A stretch of DNA of 13,593 nt from Planktomarina sp. (lineage in GTDB: Bacteria > Pseudomonadota > Alphaproteobacteria > Rhodobacterales > Rhodobacteraceae): contig JAKMFM010000131.1 in the NCBI GenBank assembly GCA_022425445.1, positions 1-13,593 on the forward strand, in the 5' to 3' direction. The notes below the pieces were generated by a model. The model saw only the letters and a program-made list of their open reading frames with translations. It was not told the DNA's origin and did no database searches. The stretch's first letter is position 1. Each line of letters begins with the position of its first letter. The position numbers and the translations under genes are program-made. Shown here piece after piece: positions 7,518 to 13,593 of this stretch.

Positions 7518-8234
7518 ATGATCGCGCATCTGCCTATGTATGATGTGCCGGCCAATCGCGCCACACACCGGCGCCTGTGGCAGGCCGTGCAAGACCACTT
7601 ATCAGATGCGCCCGACCTCACACCACCGAGCGAAAATCTTATGGTCGATTGGCTCAACCCAGAGCTCTATCTGTCCCAAACCTGCGGCCTGCCCTATCGC
7701 GCGGCTCTGCATGGCAAGGTGAAGCTGATCGGCACGCCAGACAACCAAATTTCAAATTGTCCGCCGGGCTACTACTGCTCGGTGCTCCTGGCCCGTAAAG
7801 GCGCCACTCCAAACCTTGCAGCCAATGACTTTACCTTGGCCTATAATGAACCGCTGTCACAATCGGGCTGGGCCGCACCCCAATCTATCGGCCTCACCGG
7901 CGCCAAACAGCTGCAAACGGGCGGGCATGCCGCCTCAGCCCGCGCTGTTTTGCAAGGACAGGCTGATCTGGCGTCGGTGGATGCGTTGACCTGGCATTTT
8001 CTGACACGCGATTGGGATAAAGCTTCTGGGTTAGAGATCTGCGCCACTACGCCTGCCACGCCAACTCTGCCCTATATCACCGCATTGGGAGAAAACGCAG
8101 CCGCCCTGCGTGTCGCTCTACGCCAAGCGATTCTCTCAATTGGTCCAAAAGACCGAGAAACACTCCAAATATTTGACCTCATCGAGATCAGCGCAGAGAC
8201 ATATCTGCAATTTCCACTGCCTCCAGCCCCTTAA
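7518..8234 (+). CDS. PhnD-like periplasmic-binding-fold protein without signal peptide
   Basis: A 238-residue protein resembling the PhnD/phosphonate-binding-like group (PF12974 type). Recognisable stretches are MIAHLPMYDVPANRATHRRL at the start, LYLSQTCGLPYRAALHGKV (50-68), the NCPPGYYCSVLLAR element (80-93), SQSGW (114-118) and TGGHAASARAVLQGQADLAS (134-153). Unlike true transporter binding proteins it has no signal peptide or lipobox, so it is probably cytosolic and not an importer subunit. The start chosen is ATG 7518, 4 bp after the TerB-like stop. An in-frame GTG at 7476 would overlap that gene and add only unconserved-looking residues. No phosphonate or phosphate transporter genes adjoin it. 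Ligand unknown. Confidence 0.8.
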   Translation: MIAHLPMYDVPANRATHRRLWQAVQDHLSDAPDLTPPSENLMVDWLNPELYLSQTCGLPYRAALHGKVKLIGTPDNQISNCPPGYYCSVLLARKGATPNLAANDFTLAYNEPLSQSGWAAPQSIGLTGAKQLQTGGHAASARAVLQGQADLASVDALTWHFLTRDWDKASGLEICATTPATPTLPYITALGENAAALRVALRQAILSIGPKDRETLQIFDLIEISAETYLQFPLPPAP

Positions 8235-8257
8235 TTTCACCGGATGCAGCTTTTAGA

Positions 8258-8287
8258 TTGCGAGCCGCACCCTTCCTCGCCTAATAT
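8258..8287 (+). promoter_or_regulatory. Candidate promoter for the ABC transporter operon
   Basis: TTGCGA (8258-8263), an 18-bp spacer and TAATAT (8282-8287) resemble -35 and -10 elements, each matching the sigma-70 consensus at four of six positions. It lies in the 66 bp before the ATPase gene, where the putative function of the genes changes. If real, it places the ATPase start at 8301 or 8313 rather than at the upstream ATG 8244. Confidence 0.3.
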
Positions 8288-8300
8288 ATTCTCTGGTAGA

Positions 8301-9086
8301 ATGGGGGCTGTCGTGAGTGACCAAAATATACCCGTGATTGAAATCAAAGACCTCCATAAAGCCTATGGTGATCTTAAAGTTCTGAAGGGCATCGACATCA
8401 CCGCCAAGCGTGGCGATGTTGTGGCGCTGATTGGCTCGTCTGGATCGGGAAAATCCACTCTGCTGCGCTGCTGTAATATGCTGGAGATCAGCCAAGAAGG
8501 CGCGATTTTGTTTCAAGGTGAGGCCGTCCGCTGGAGCTCTGAGAGCCACAACCGACGTCCCGCAGATACCGCTCAAGTCACCCGGCTGCGCACCAACCTG
8601 TCGATGGTCTTTCAGCAATTCAACCTCTGGGCGCATATGACCATCTTACAAAATGTCATGGAAGCCCCAGTAACCGTACTCAAGCAGGATAAATCCGAAG
8701 TAGAAGCCCGCGCCCGCAAGCTTTTGGACAAAGTGGGTATTGGCGAAAAATGTGATGTCTACCCGGCCCAGCTGTCTGGCGGCCAACAACAAAGGGCTGC
8801 CATCGCCCGCGCCCTGGCGATGGAGCCGGAAGCACTTTTATTCGATGAGCCCACGTCGGCTCTTGATCCAGAATTGGAGCAGGAGGTCATCGGCGTCATC
8901 AAGGATCTGGCCGCGGAAGGGCGCACCATGCTCATCGTGACCCATGATATGGCCATGGCACGCGATGTGGCCAATCACGTTATTTTCTTGCACCAAGGGG
9001 TGATTGAGGAACAAGGTCCCCCTGAGACCCTCTTTGGTGCACCGAAATCACAACGGCTTCAGCAGTTTCTTTCTGCCGTCGCTTAA
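8301..9086 (+). CDS. Polar-amino-acid-type ABC transporter, ATP-binding subunit
   Basis: Cytosolic ATPase driving import by the adjoining permeases. In the 261-residue form it shows Walker A GSSGSGKST (45-53), Q-loop MVFQQFNLW (102-110), signature LSGGQQQR (158-165), Walker B ALLFDEPTSALDP (178-190) and the switch His in IVTHD (212-216). The QFNLWAHMTILQNVMEAP stretch is typical of the HisP/GlnQ subfamily. The start is uncertain. GTG 8313 (VSDQNIPVIEI) has GGGGG 5 nt upstream and fits the family N-terminus. ATG 8301 adds four residues. ATG 8244 adds 19 more unlikely ones and lies upstream of the candidate promoter. It is followed after 33 bp by the binding-protein gene. The substrate cannot be read from the ATPase. 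Confidence 0.95.
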   Translation: MGAVVSDQNIPVIEIKDLHKAYGDLKVLKGIDITAKRGDVVALIGSSGSGKSTLLRCCNMLEISQEGAILFQGEAVRWSSESHNRRPADTAQVTRLRTNLSMVFQQFNLWAHMTILQNVMEAPVTVLKQDKSEVEARARKLLDKVGIGEKCDVYPAQLSGGQQQRAAIARALAMEPEALLFDEPTSALDPELEQEVIGVIKDLAAEGRTMLIVTHDMAMARDVANHVIFLHQGVIEEQGPPETLFGAPKSQRLQQFLSAVA

Positions 9087-9119
9087 ACAGACTCAACCAC
9101 ATATCTTAGGGAGATACAT

Positions 9120-9833
9120 ATGAGCAAACTAATCTTGACCACCGCCGCTTTGGCGCTGACCGCTGGCATGTCCTTTGCCGATACAATCCGGATGGGCACC
9201 GAAGGTGCCTACCCCCCCTATAACTTCATCAACGATGCTGGCGACGTTGACGGTTTCGAGCGTGAATTGGGTGATGAACTCTGCGCGCGTGCCGAGTTGA
9301 CCTGCGAATGGGTCGTAAACGACTGGGACAGCATTATTCCAAACTTGGTGTCCGGCAACTACGACACCATCATCGCCGGCATGTCGATCACAGCCGAACG
9401 TGATGAGGTAATCGATTTCACGCAAAACTATACCCAACCTGATCCGTCTGCTTACATGGCCCTCTCGGCTGATGTGGATCTCTCAGGTGCTGTGATTGCT
9501 GCGCAAACCAATACCATTCAAGCCAGCTTTATCGCCGCCTCGGGCGCCACACTTGTGGAATTTGCAACACCGGAAGAAACAGTTGCTGCCGTGAAAAATG
9601 GCGAAGCCGATGCGGTGTTGGCGGATAAATCCTATCTCAGCCCCGTGGCAGAGGGCGATGCCGATTTGGTGCTCCTCGCGCAACAAGAGTTGATCGGTGG
9701 CGGCGTTGGAATGGGTTTGCGCGAATCTGATGCAGAGCTGCGCGGCAAATTTGACGCAGCGATCGCCTCAATGAAAGCAGATGGGTCATTGAACGCCCTG
9801 ATCGCCAAATGGGAGGTTGGTGAACAGTTCTAA
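9120..9833 (+). CDS. Periplasmic amino-acid/opine-type solute-binding protein of ABC transporter
   Basis: A 237-residue secreted binding protein of the family-3 (SBP_bac_3, LAO/HisJ-like) type. A Sec signal peptide spans residues 1-20 with probable cleavage at SFA-DT. The mature start TIRMGTEGAYPPYNFIN is diagnostic. Cys55 and Cys62 (ELCARAELTCEW) match the disulfide position of HisJ/LAO proteins. Arg94 in SITAERDEVIDF is the residue that normally binds the ligand carboxylate. Asp169 in ADAVLADKSYL is the usual ligand amino-group contact. Both key contacts suggest a ligand with an alpha-amino acid moiety (inference). AGGGAGA precedes the ATG. A GC-rich stem-loop follows the gene, as often seen after binding-protein genes that need more product than the membrane subunits. 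Confidence 0.95.
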   Translation: MSKLILTTAALALTAGMSFADTIRMGTEGAYPPYNFINDAGDVDGFERELGDELCARAELTCEWVVNDWDSIIPNLVSGNYDTIIAGMSITAERDEVIDFTQNYTQPDPSAYMALSADVDLSGAVIAAQTNTIQASFIAASGATLVEFATPEETVAAVKNGEADAVLADKSYLSPVAEGDADLVLLAQQELIGGGVGMGLRESDAELRGKFDAAIASMKADGSLNALIAKWEVGEQF

Positions 9834-9846
9834 ATAACAAACCTTT

Positions 9847-9871
9847 GGGGGCGCGGTTCGCCCGCGCCCCC
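9847..9871 (+). terminator. Strong GC-rich stem-loop (terminator or mRNA stabiliser)
   Basis: A perfect 10-bp inverted repeat, GGGGGCGCGG (9847-9856) and CCGCGCCCCC (9862-9871), with a 5-nt loop, followed by ATTT. It starts 14 bp after the binding-protein stop. The T tract is short, so leaky termination or 3'-end protection is likely. That would allow more binding protein than permease to be made. Confidence 0.7.
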
Positions 9872-9954
9872 ATTTCCGCACAATTCCGCCGCATTTGGCA
9901 CATTTATAACTTTACACCAAACAATCACCGAAACAGGCCAGCCGACGCCAAACC

Positions 9955-9972
9955 GAAGGTCCCAGTCCTATT
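9955..9972 (+). promoter_or_regulatory. Shine-Dalgarno-like GAAGG and candidate ATT start of permease 1
   Basis: GAAGG (9955-9959) lies 10 nt before an in-frame ATT (9970-9972). No ATG occurs between the binding-protein gene and this point, and the first usable GTG is 105 nt further on inside the first membrane segment. This pair decides the most likely start of the downstream permease, though an ATT start is rare and needs proof. Confidence 0.4.
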
Positions 9973-10836
9973 TTTAGCTTTTGTTCAGATCCAAGCCTGC
10001 TTACTAGCCTGCCCTGGCTCAGCTGCTATCTGACCACGGGCAAACACCTGCTGTTCTATCAATCCTTCGCAACTGTGCTGATCCTCTTGGCTGTCACTGC
10101 CCCAACGGCGCTCGTATTTGGCTTTGGCGGCGCCACCCTGGCCCGCGCCCGGTTCTTGCCATTACGCCTTGTCGGTAAAACCTATATCTCCGCTGTGCGC
10201 GGCGTGCCCGATATCGCTTTTTTCTTATTTTTCGTCATCGCGCTCGATCAGGGGTTCGAATGGCTGCGCCATCAAGCGCTTTGCCCTGATTGGAACGAGC
10301 CTATTCGCCAGGGCAATGATTTTGTCGTTTGCGCAGCTGCCAAGCTACCCTTGGGCACTGCCCCGCAATATGTGCATGAGATTTACGGGTTTTTCACAGC
10401 AGTTCTGACGTTCGCTATCGTCTTTGGAGCCTTTGCTGCAAATGTTCTATATGGCGCTATGCGCGCTGTCCCCCAAGCCCAGATAGAAACGGCGCAGGCC
10501 TATGGAATGCGCCCAGCGCAGGTGTTTTGGCGCATTTTGGTGCCGCAAATGTGGGTCTATGCCCTGCCGGGACTGTCTAATCTTTGGATGGTTTTGATTA
10601 AAGCCACACCACTGCTATTTTTGCTGGGCGTCGAAGACGTTGTCTACTGGGCCCGCGAATTGGGCGGCACGAAACAGGCAAAATTCTCCGACTACCCCCA
10701 CGGTGACTGGCGCATGCAGTATTTTCTGTTTTTGCTGGTCTTTTACCTGGCCTTCACCAAACTCTCAGAAGTGGTGCTTGAACGCGTGATGCAACGCCTC
10801 GCCCATGGGCAGGGCACATTGGGAGCACCGTCATGA
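9970..10836 (+). CDS. Polar-amino-acid-type ABC transporter, permease 1 (unusual start)
   Basis: Inner-membrane permease of the HisQ/HisM type. The EAA loop, in contact with the ATPase, is ETAQAYGMRPAQVFWRILVP (173-192 counting from 9970), preceded by VLYGAMRAVPQAQ. YISAVRGVPDIAFFLF (72-87) is the family's RG-P-element before a helix. KATPLLFLLG and VYWARELGGTK follow near the C-terminus. An inserted loop with LCPDWNEPIRQGNDFVVC (104-121) has two Cys that could pair in the periplasm. The conservative start is GTG 10075 (253 residues), but that begins inside the first helix. The frame is open back to 9910, and the 35 extra codons (IFSFCSDPSLLTSLPWLSCY, then LTTGKHLLFYQSFAT) look like a proper N-terminus, giving 288 residues from ATT 9970. 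The stop overlaps permease 2 (ATGA). Confidence 0.85.
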   Translation: MFSFCSDPSLLTSLPWLSCYLTTGKHLLFYQSFATVLILLAVTAPTALVFGFGGATLARARFLPLRLVGKTYISAVRGVPDIAFFLFFVIALDQGFEWLRHQALCPDWNEPIRQGNDFVVCAAAKLPLGTAPQYVHEIYGFFTAVLTFAIVFGAFAANVLYGAMRAVPQAQIETAQAYGMRPAQVFWRILVPQMWVYALPGLSNLWMVLIKATPLLFLLGVEDVVYWARELGGTKQAKFSDYPHGDWRMQYFLFLLVFYLAFTKLSEVVLERVMQRLAHGQGTLGAPS

Positions 10837-11636
10837 GTTGCCAGCAAACCATTTTAGACTATGGGCTGCGCGCTCTGGGCTATGGAGAACGCCTGCTGCC
10901 CAAGTCGGATTTCACCCTCTGCCAGCATTTCACGCTGATTGGCTCCGGCCTGATTTGGAATATCTATTTCGGAACCTTGGCGCTGTTGATCGGGTTTTTC
11001 ATTGCCAATGCAATGGCGCTCGCCAAGGCCAGCCCCCACGCTGTCCTGCGCCAGCCGGCAGAATGGTTTATTTTGATTTTCCGCGGATCCCCGCTGTTTA
11101 TCCAATTTTTCTTGGCCTATTTCATCTTTCTGCGCCTCAAACAGCAAGGTCTTCTGCCTTGGCTCACCGCAGCACAATTTGGAGCGCTTTTGGTGCTGAT
11201 CCTCAACACCGCCGCCTATTCTGCCGAAATTTTTTATGGTGCTTTGCGCTCCGTACCCAAAGGAGAGGTCGAGGCTGCTGATGCCTATGGTTTGTCCGGC
11301 TGGTCGCGTTTTCGACGCGTGATCTGGCCAACCAGCATGCGCCTGGCATGGCCTGCCTATACCAATGAGGCAATTTTTCTGTTCCATGCGACAACCTTAG
11401 TGTTCTTCTCAGGCTTTCCAGCCTGGCAACAGCGCGGAGATGCCCTCTATTACGCCAGCTATTTCGCAGATAAGACTTTTAATCCCTTCGTCGCCTATCC
11501 AATTTTGGCCTTTTATTTTATCCTGCTCACTTTTGTGATCATTGGCATTTTTGGACTTGTCAACGCACGTCTCAATCGACATCTTCCAAATCAAGCGCGC
11601 CCGAAACTGCGCTATAGGCCACAGGTCATAAGATGA
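10833..11636 (+). CDS. Polar-amino-acid-type ABC transporter, permease 2
   Basis: Second membrane subunit of the importer, 267 residues, with five or more hydrophobic segments. Family marks are ILIFRGSPLFIQFFLAYF (80-97), LNTAAYSAEIFYGALRSVPK (124-143) and the EAA loop EVEAADAYGLSGWSRFRRVI (145-164) followed by WP. The N-terminal 40 residues (with DYGLRALGYGERLLP) precede the first helix at about 38-62. It overlaps permease 1 by 4 bp (ATGA) at its start and the ligase gene by 4 bp (ATGA) at its end, so all three are likely translationally coupled. The two different permeases imply a heterodimeric channel as in HisQM. Substrate not determined by these motifs. Confidence 0.93.
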   Translation: MSCQQTILDYGLRALGYGERLLPKSDFTLCQHFTLIGSGLIWNIYFGTLALLIGFFIANAMALAKASPHAVLRQPAEWFILIFRGSPLFIQFFLAYFIFLRLKQQGLLPWLTAAQFGALLVLILNTAAYSAEIFYGALRSVPKGEVEAADAYGLSGWSRFRRVIWPTSMRLAWPAYTNEAIFLFHATTLVFFSGFPAWQQRGDALYYASYFADKTFNPFVAYPILAFYFILLTFVIIGIFGLVNARLNRHLPNQARPKLRYRPQVIR

Positions 11637-12910
11637 GCAAATCTATTCGTGTCGCGGCGGTTGATCTCAATGGTCAATTACGTGGCAAACGCGTCCCAAA
11701 AGGCATGAGCGGCAAACAAATGCGTATGCCGTTGTCCGTCCTCAATATTGACGTCTTCGGGGCGGATATCCAAAATTCTCCGCTGGTGTTCGAAACCGGC
11801 GATCAAGATGGCATTTTGGAGCCGGCGGGCCGCGATCCTTTGCCTCTGCCTTGGGTGGCGGGCGAAGCCGAATTGGATCTGCGGGTGATGCATAACGAGG
11901 ACGGTTCCCCCTTTGAGGGCGACCCGCGTATCGCGTTGCGTGATGTTTTGGACCGTTATGCCGGTCATGGCTGGCAGGTCATTGCCGCCTGTGAACTTGA
12001 ATTTTTCTTACTCGAAGATAGCGGCAACCTTGCCCCCCCCCTGAACCCCAAAACTGGCCGCCGGTTGAGTGGAACCGAAATTTTATCCCTACGAGAGTTG
12101 GATGGGTTCGATCACTTCTTCAACGATGTGTCCGAAGGCGCAAAGCTGATGGGGATCGGTGATTTGACCATCACCACAGAAGCTGGCGTTGGGCAATTCG
12201 AAGTCACGATGACCCATGGCCCAGCGCTTCACATCGCCGATAACGTGATTTTGCTGAAAGAATTGATCAAAGGCACTGCACGCAATCACGGCATGGCCGC
12301 AACCTTCATGGCCAAACCTTTTTCCCATGAGAGCGGCAACGGGCTACATACGCATTTCTCAGTTATCAATCAGGCGGGTGAAAACATCTTCTGCAGCCAG
12401 AACAATTTGCTATCCGCAATCGCAGGCTGCCTGGAGGCCTTCGAGTCCAGCACGCTGTTCTTCGCCCCCTATGCCAATAGTTTCGAGCGTTTCGTAGCTG
12501 GTGCCCATGCTCCGACCTCCGCCACCTGGGGCTATGAAAACCGTACCGTGGCAGTGCGCATCCCCAGTGGGCCAGAGGCAGCCACACGGATTGAACATCG
12601 TGTCGCGGGCGGCGACGCCAACCCTTATTTGCTGTTTGCCGCTATTTTCGGCGCCGCTCTCGAGGGTATAGAGCGCAAAGCCGTGCCGCCCGCTCCCATT
12701 GAGGGCAACGCTTATGATCACACCGCACAGCTTCCCGGACTGTTGCCAGATCTTTCGGCGGCAATTGAAGGGCTCGAAGCACCGCTTCTGGAGCACTTCA
12801 TGCCGCCGCTCATTTTAGAAAATCTCGCAGCTACAAAATCACAAGAGCGCGATCTCTTTGATAAGCTTTCGGATCATGATGCCCTTATGGCCCTAATTGA
12901 TACGGCCTAA
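11633..12910 (+). CDS. Glutamine-synthetase-family gamma-glutamyl ligase (PuuA-like)
   Basis: A 425-residue protein of the GlnA superfamily, shorter than assimilatory GSI (~470). The small beta-grasp domain starts with VAAVDLNGQLRGKRVP. The catalytic domain has metal ligands E121 and E123 (CELEFFL), E190 (GVGQFEVTM), ATP-site HESGNGLHTHFS (232-243), the NRTVAVRIPSGPEA stretch (303-316) and RIEHRVAGGDANPYL (319-333). The adenylylation-loop Tyr region of GSI is not recognisable. Such proteins often ligate glutamate to an amine (putrescine, methylamine, ethanolamine and others) rather than to ammonia. The 4-bp overlap with the permease gene suggests that it acts on the imported compound. The substrate is not known, and an atypical glutamine synthetase remains possible. 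Confidence 0.88.
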   Translation: MSKSIRVAAVDLNGQLRGKRVPKGMSGKQMRMPLSVLNIDVFGADIQNSPLVFETGDQDGILEPAGRDPLPLPWVAGEAELDLRVMHNEDGSPFEGDPRIALRDVLDRYAGHGWQVIAACELEFFLLEDSGNLAPPLNPKTGRRLSGTEILSLRELDGFDHFFNDVSEGAKLMGIGDLTITTEAGVGQFEVTMTHGPALHIADNVILLKELIKGTARNHGMAATFMAKPFSHESGNGLHTHFSVINQAGENIFCSQNNLLSAIAGCLEAFESSTLFFAPYANSFERFVAGAHAPTSATWGYENRTVAVRIPSGPEAATRIEHRVAGGDANPYLLFAAIFGAALEGIERKAVPPAPIEGNAYDHTAQLPGLLPDLSAAIEGLEAPLLEHFMPPLILENLAATKSQERDLFDKLSDHDALMALIDTA

Positions 12911-12970
12911 ACAAGTCTTTTCAAACCTGCGGAACCTGCATAGGGTACGCATAATCTACAAGAGGTTCCA

Positions 12971-13593
12971 ATGCTAATCGGCATTTTACAATGTGGCCAC
13001 GCGCCGGATGAGGTACGTGCCCAGCACGGCGATTTCGACGCTATGTTTGCCACTTTGTTTCAAAGCTATGACTTTACTTTCCAAACCTGGAACGTGGTGG
13101 ATGGAGATTTTCCCGACACCATTGACGCGGCCGACGGATGGCTAATTTCCGGCTCCAAACATGGCGCCTATGAGGATCACGCTTTTATTCCCCCTTTAAG
13201 TGATTTGATCCGTGAAATTTATGCCAGCGCGCGCCCCATGGTTGGCATTTGCTTTGGCCACCAGATCATTGCGCAAGCGCTGGGGGGACGTGTGGAAAAA
13301 TTTGACGGTGGCTGGGCTATTGGTCGACATGACTACAGCTTTGAAGGTCATGGTGATGTGACGTTAAATGCTTGGCACCAAGATCAAGTCACAGTGCTAC
13401 CTCCAGACGCGCAGGTCCTCGCCAGCAGCCCATTTTGTCAATTCGCTGCGTTGGTCTATGGGCAAAAAGCCTTCACGGTGCAGCCGCATCCTGAGTTTAG
13501 CAATTCAGTCTTCGACGATTATGTAAAAGCGCGACGCTCAAGCCCAGTCTATCCAGCTGCCTTCATGGAACGCGCCGATCAATTGCGCGGCGT
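12971..13593 (+). CDS. Class I glutamine amidotransferase-like protein, 3' end beyond window
   Basis: The first 207 codons of a stand-alone class I GATase-fold protein. The start is MLIGILQCGHAPDEVRAQHG with AAGAGG upstream of the ATG, 60 bp after the ligase gene. Motifs are DGWLISGSKHGAYED (55-69), the nucleophile elbow VGICFGHQIIAQALGG (91-106) with Cys94, NAWHQDQV (133-140), and the His-Glu pair in VQPHPEFS (170-177; His173, Glu175). The catalytic triad is complete. The layout resembles the amidotransferase domain of GMP synthase, but there is no synthase domain in the part seen. Next to a gamma-glutamyl ligase it may hydrolyse a gamma-glutamyl intermediate, as PuuD does in putrescine breakdown. 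That role is inference. The window ends before the stop codon. Confidence 0.9.
   Translation, partial: MLIGILQCGHAPDEVRAQHGDFDAMFATLFQSYDFTFQTWNVVDGDFPDTIDAADGWLISGSKHGAYEDHAFIPPLSDLIREIYASARPMVGICFGHQIIAQALGGRVEKFDGGWAIGRHDYSFEGHGDVTLNAWHQDQVTVLPPDAQVLASSPFCQFAALVYGQKAFTVQPHPEFSNSVFDDYVKARRSSPVYPAAFMERADQLRG

Noticed and set aside
9845..10033. Plus-strand frame of 62 codons across the hairpin and the start of permease 1
   Set aside because: It is a different frame from the permease, begins inside the terminator-like hairpin, and its translation has no family features. The permease frame explains the 3' half better.
10854..11387. Minus-strand frame of 177 codons opposite permease 2
   Set aside because: The translation is polar and lacks family motifs, while the plus strand encodes a clear permease with an EAA loop.
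12924..12955. Short direct repeat AACCTGC x2 (12924-12930, 12933-12939) and a CATAAT before the GATase gene
   Set aside because: A -10 at 12950-12955 would start transcription almost on top of the ribosome site, and no -35 lies at a proper distance. A 7-bp repeat is too short to mean much alone.

Overview
The window looks like a chromosomal segment of an alphaproteobacterium of the Rhodobacteraceae, most likely the marine Roseobacter group. This rests on the protein character (DUF2842 and TerB-like proteins, a roseobacter-style polar amino acid ABC transporter next to a glutamine-synthetase-like gene) and on a moderate GC content (estimated by eye, not counted). The genus cannot be fixed from the sequence alone. 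I see no mobile elements, CRISPR arrays, tRNA or rRNA genes.

Layout. (1) 1-2183: the 3' end of an L-serine dehydratase gene (sdaA), an EamA/DMT-type membrane transporter, and a convergent thiamine pyrophosphokinase whose 3' end overlaps the transporter gene by 36 bp. (2) 2184-2838: a poorly conserved stretch holding one unrecognised Pro/Ala-rich reading frame that is interrupted near its 5' side by a single amber codon. (3) 2839-4358, minus strand: purA (adenylosuccinate synthase) followed by a DUF2842 membrane protein gene, joined by a TGATG overlap. (4) 4600-8234, plus strand: secG, a candidate terminator, pyrG (CTP synthase), then a closely spaced trio of DUF1330 protein, TerB-like protein and a PhnD-like periplasmic-binding fold protein that has no signal peptide. 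(5) 8301-13593: ABC ATPase, periplasmic amino-acid-binding protein, a strong GC-rich stem-loop, two permeases, a glutamine-synthetase-family gamma-glutamyl ligase and a class I glutamine amidotransferase-like protein cut by the window edge.

How they work together. Regions 1-4 are mostly housekeeping: purine and pyrimidine nucleotide synthesis, protein export, thiamine cofactor and serine breakdown. Region 5 is the most interesting part. It encodes a complete polar-amino-acid-type importer, and the second permease and the synthetase are stop/start coupled (ATGA). I infer that the imported compound, an amine or amino acid of unknown identity, is gamma-glutamylated on entry, in the general style of the Puu pathway. 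The amidotransferase-like protein may act on the product.

The most unusual single observation is that the first permease gene has no ATG, GTG or TTG start that would give a complete protein. The frame is open 35 codons upstream of its first GTG, back to an ATT codon with a Shine-Dalgarno-like GAAGG ahead of it.
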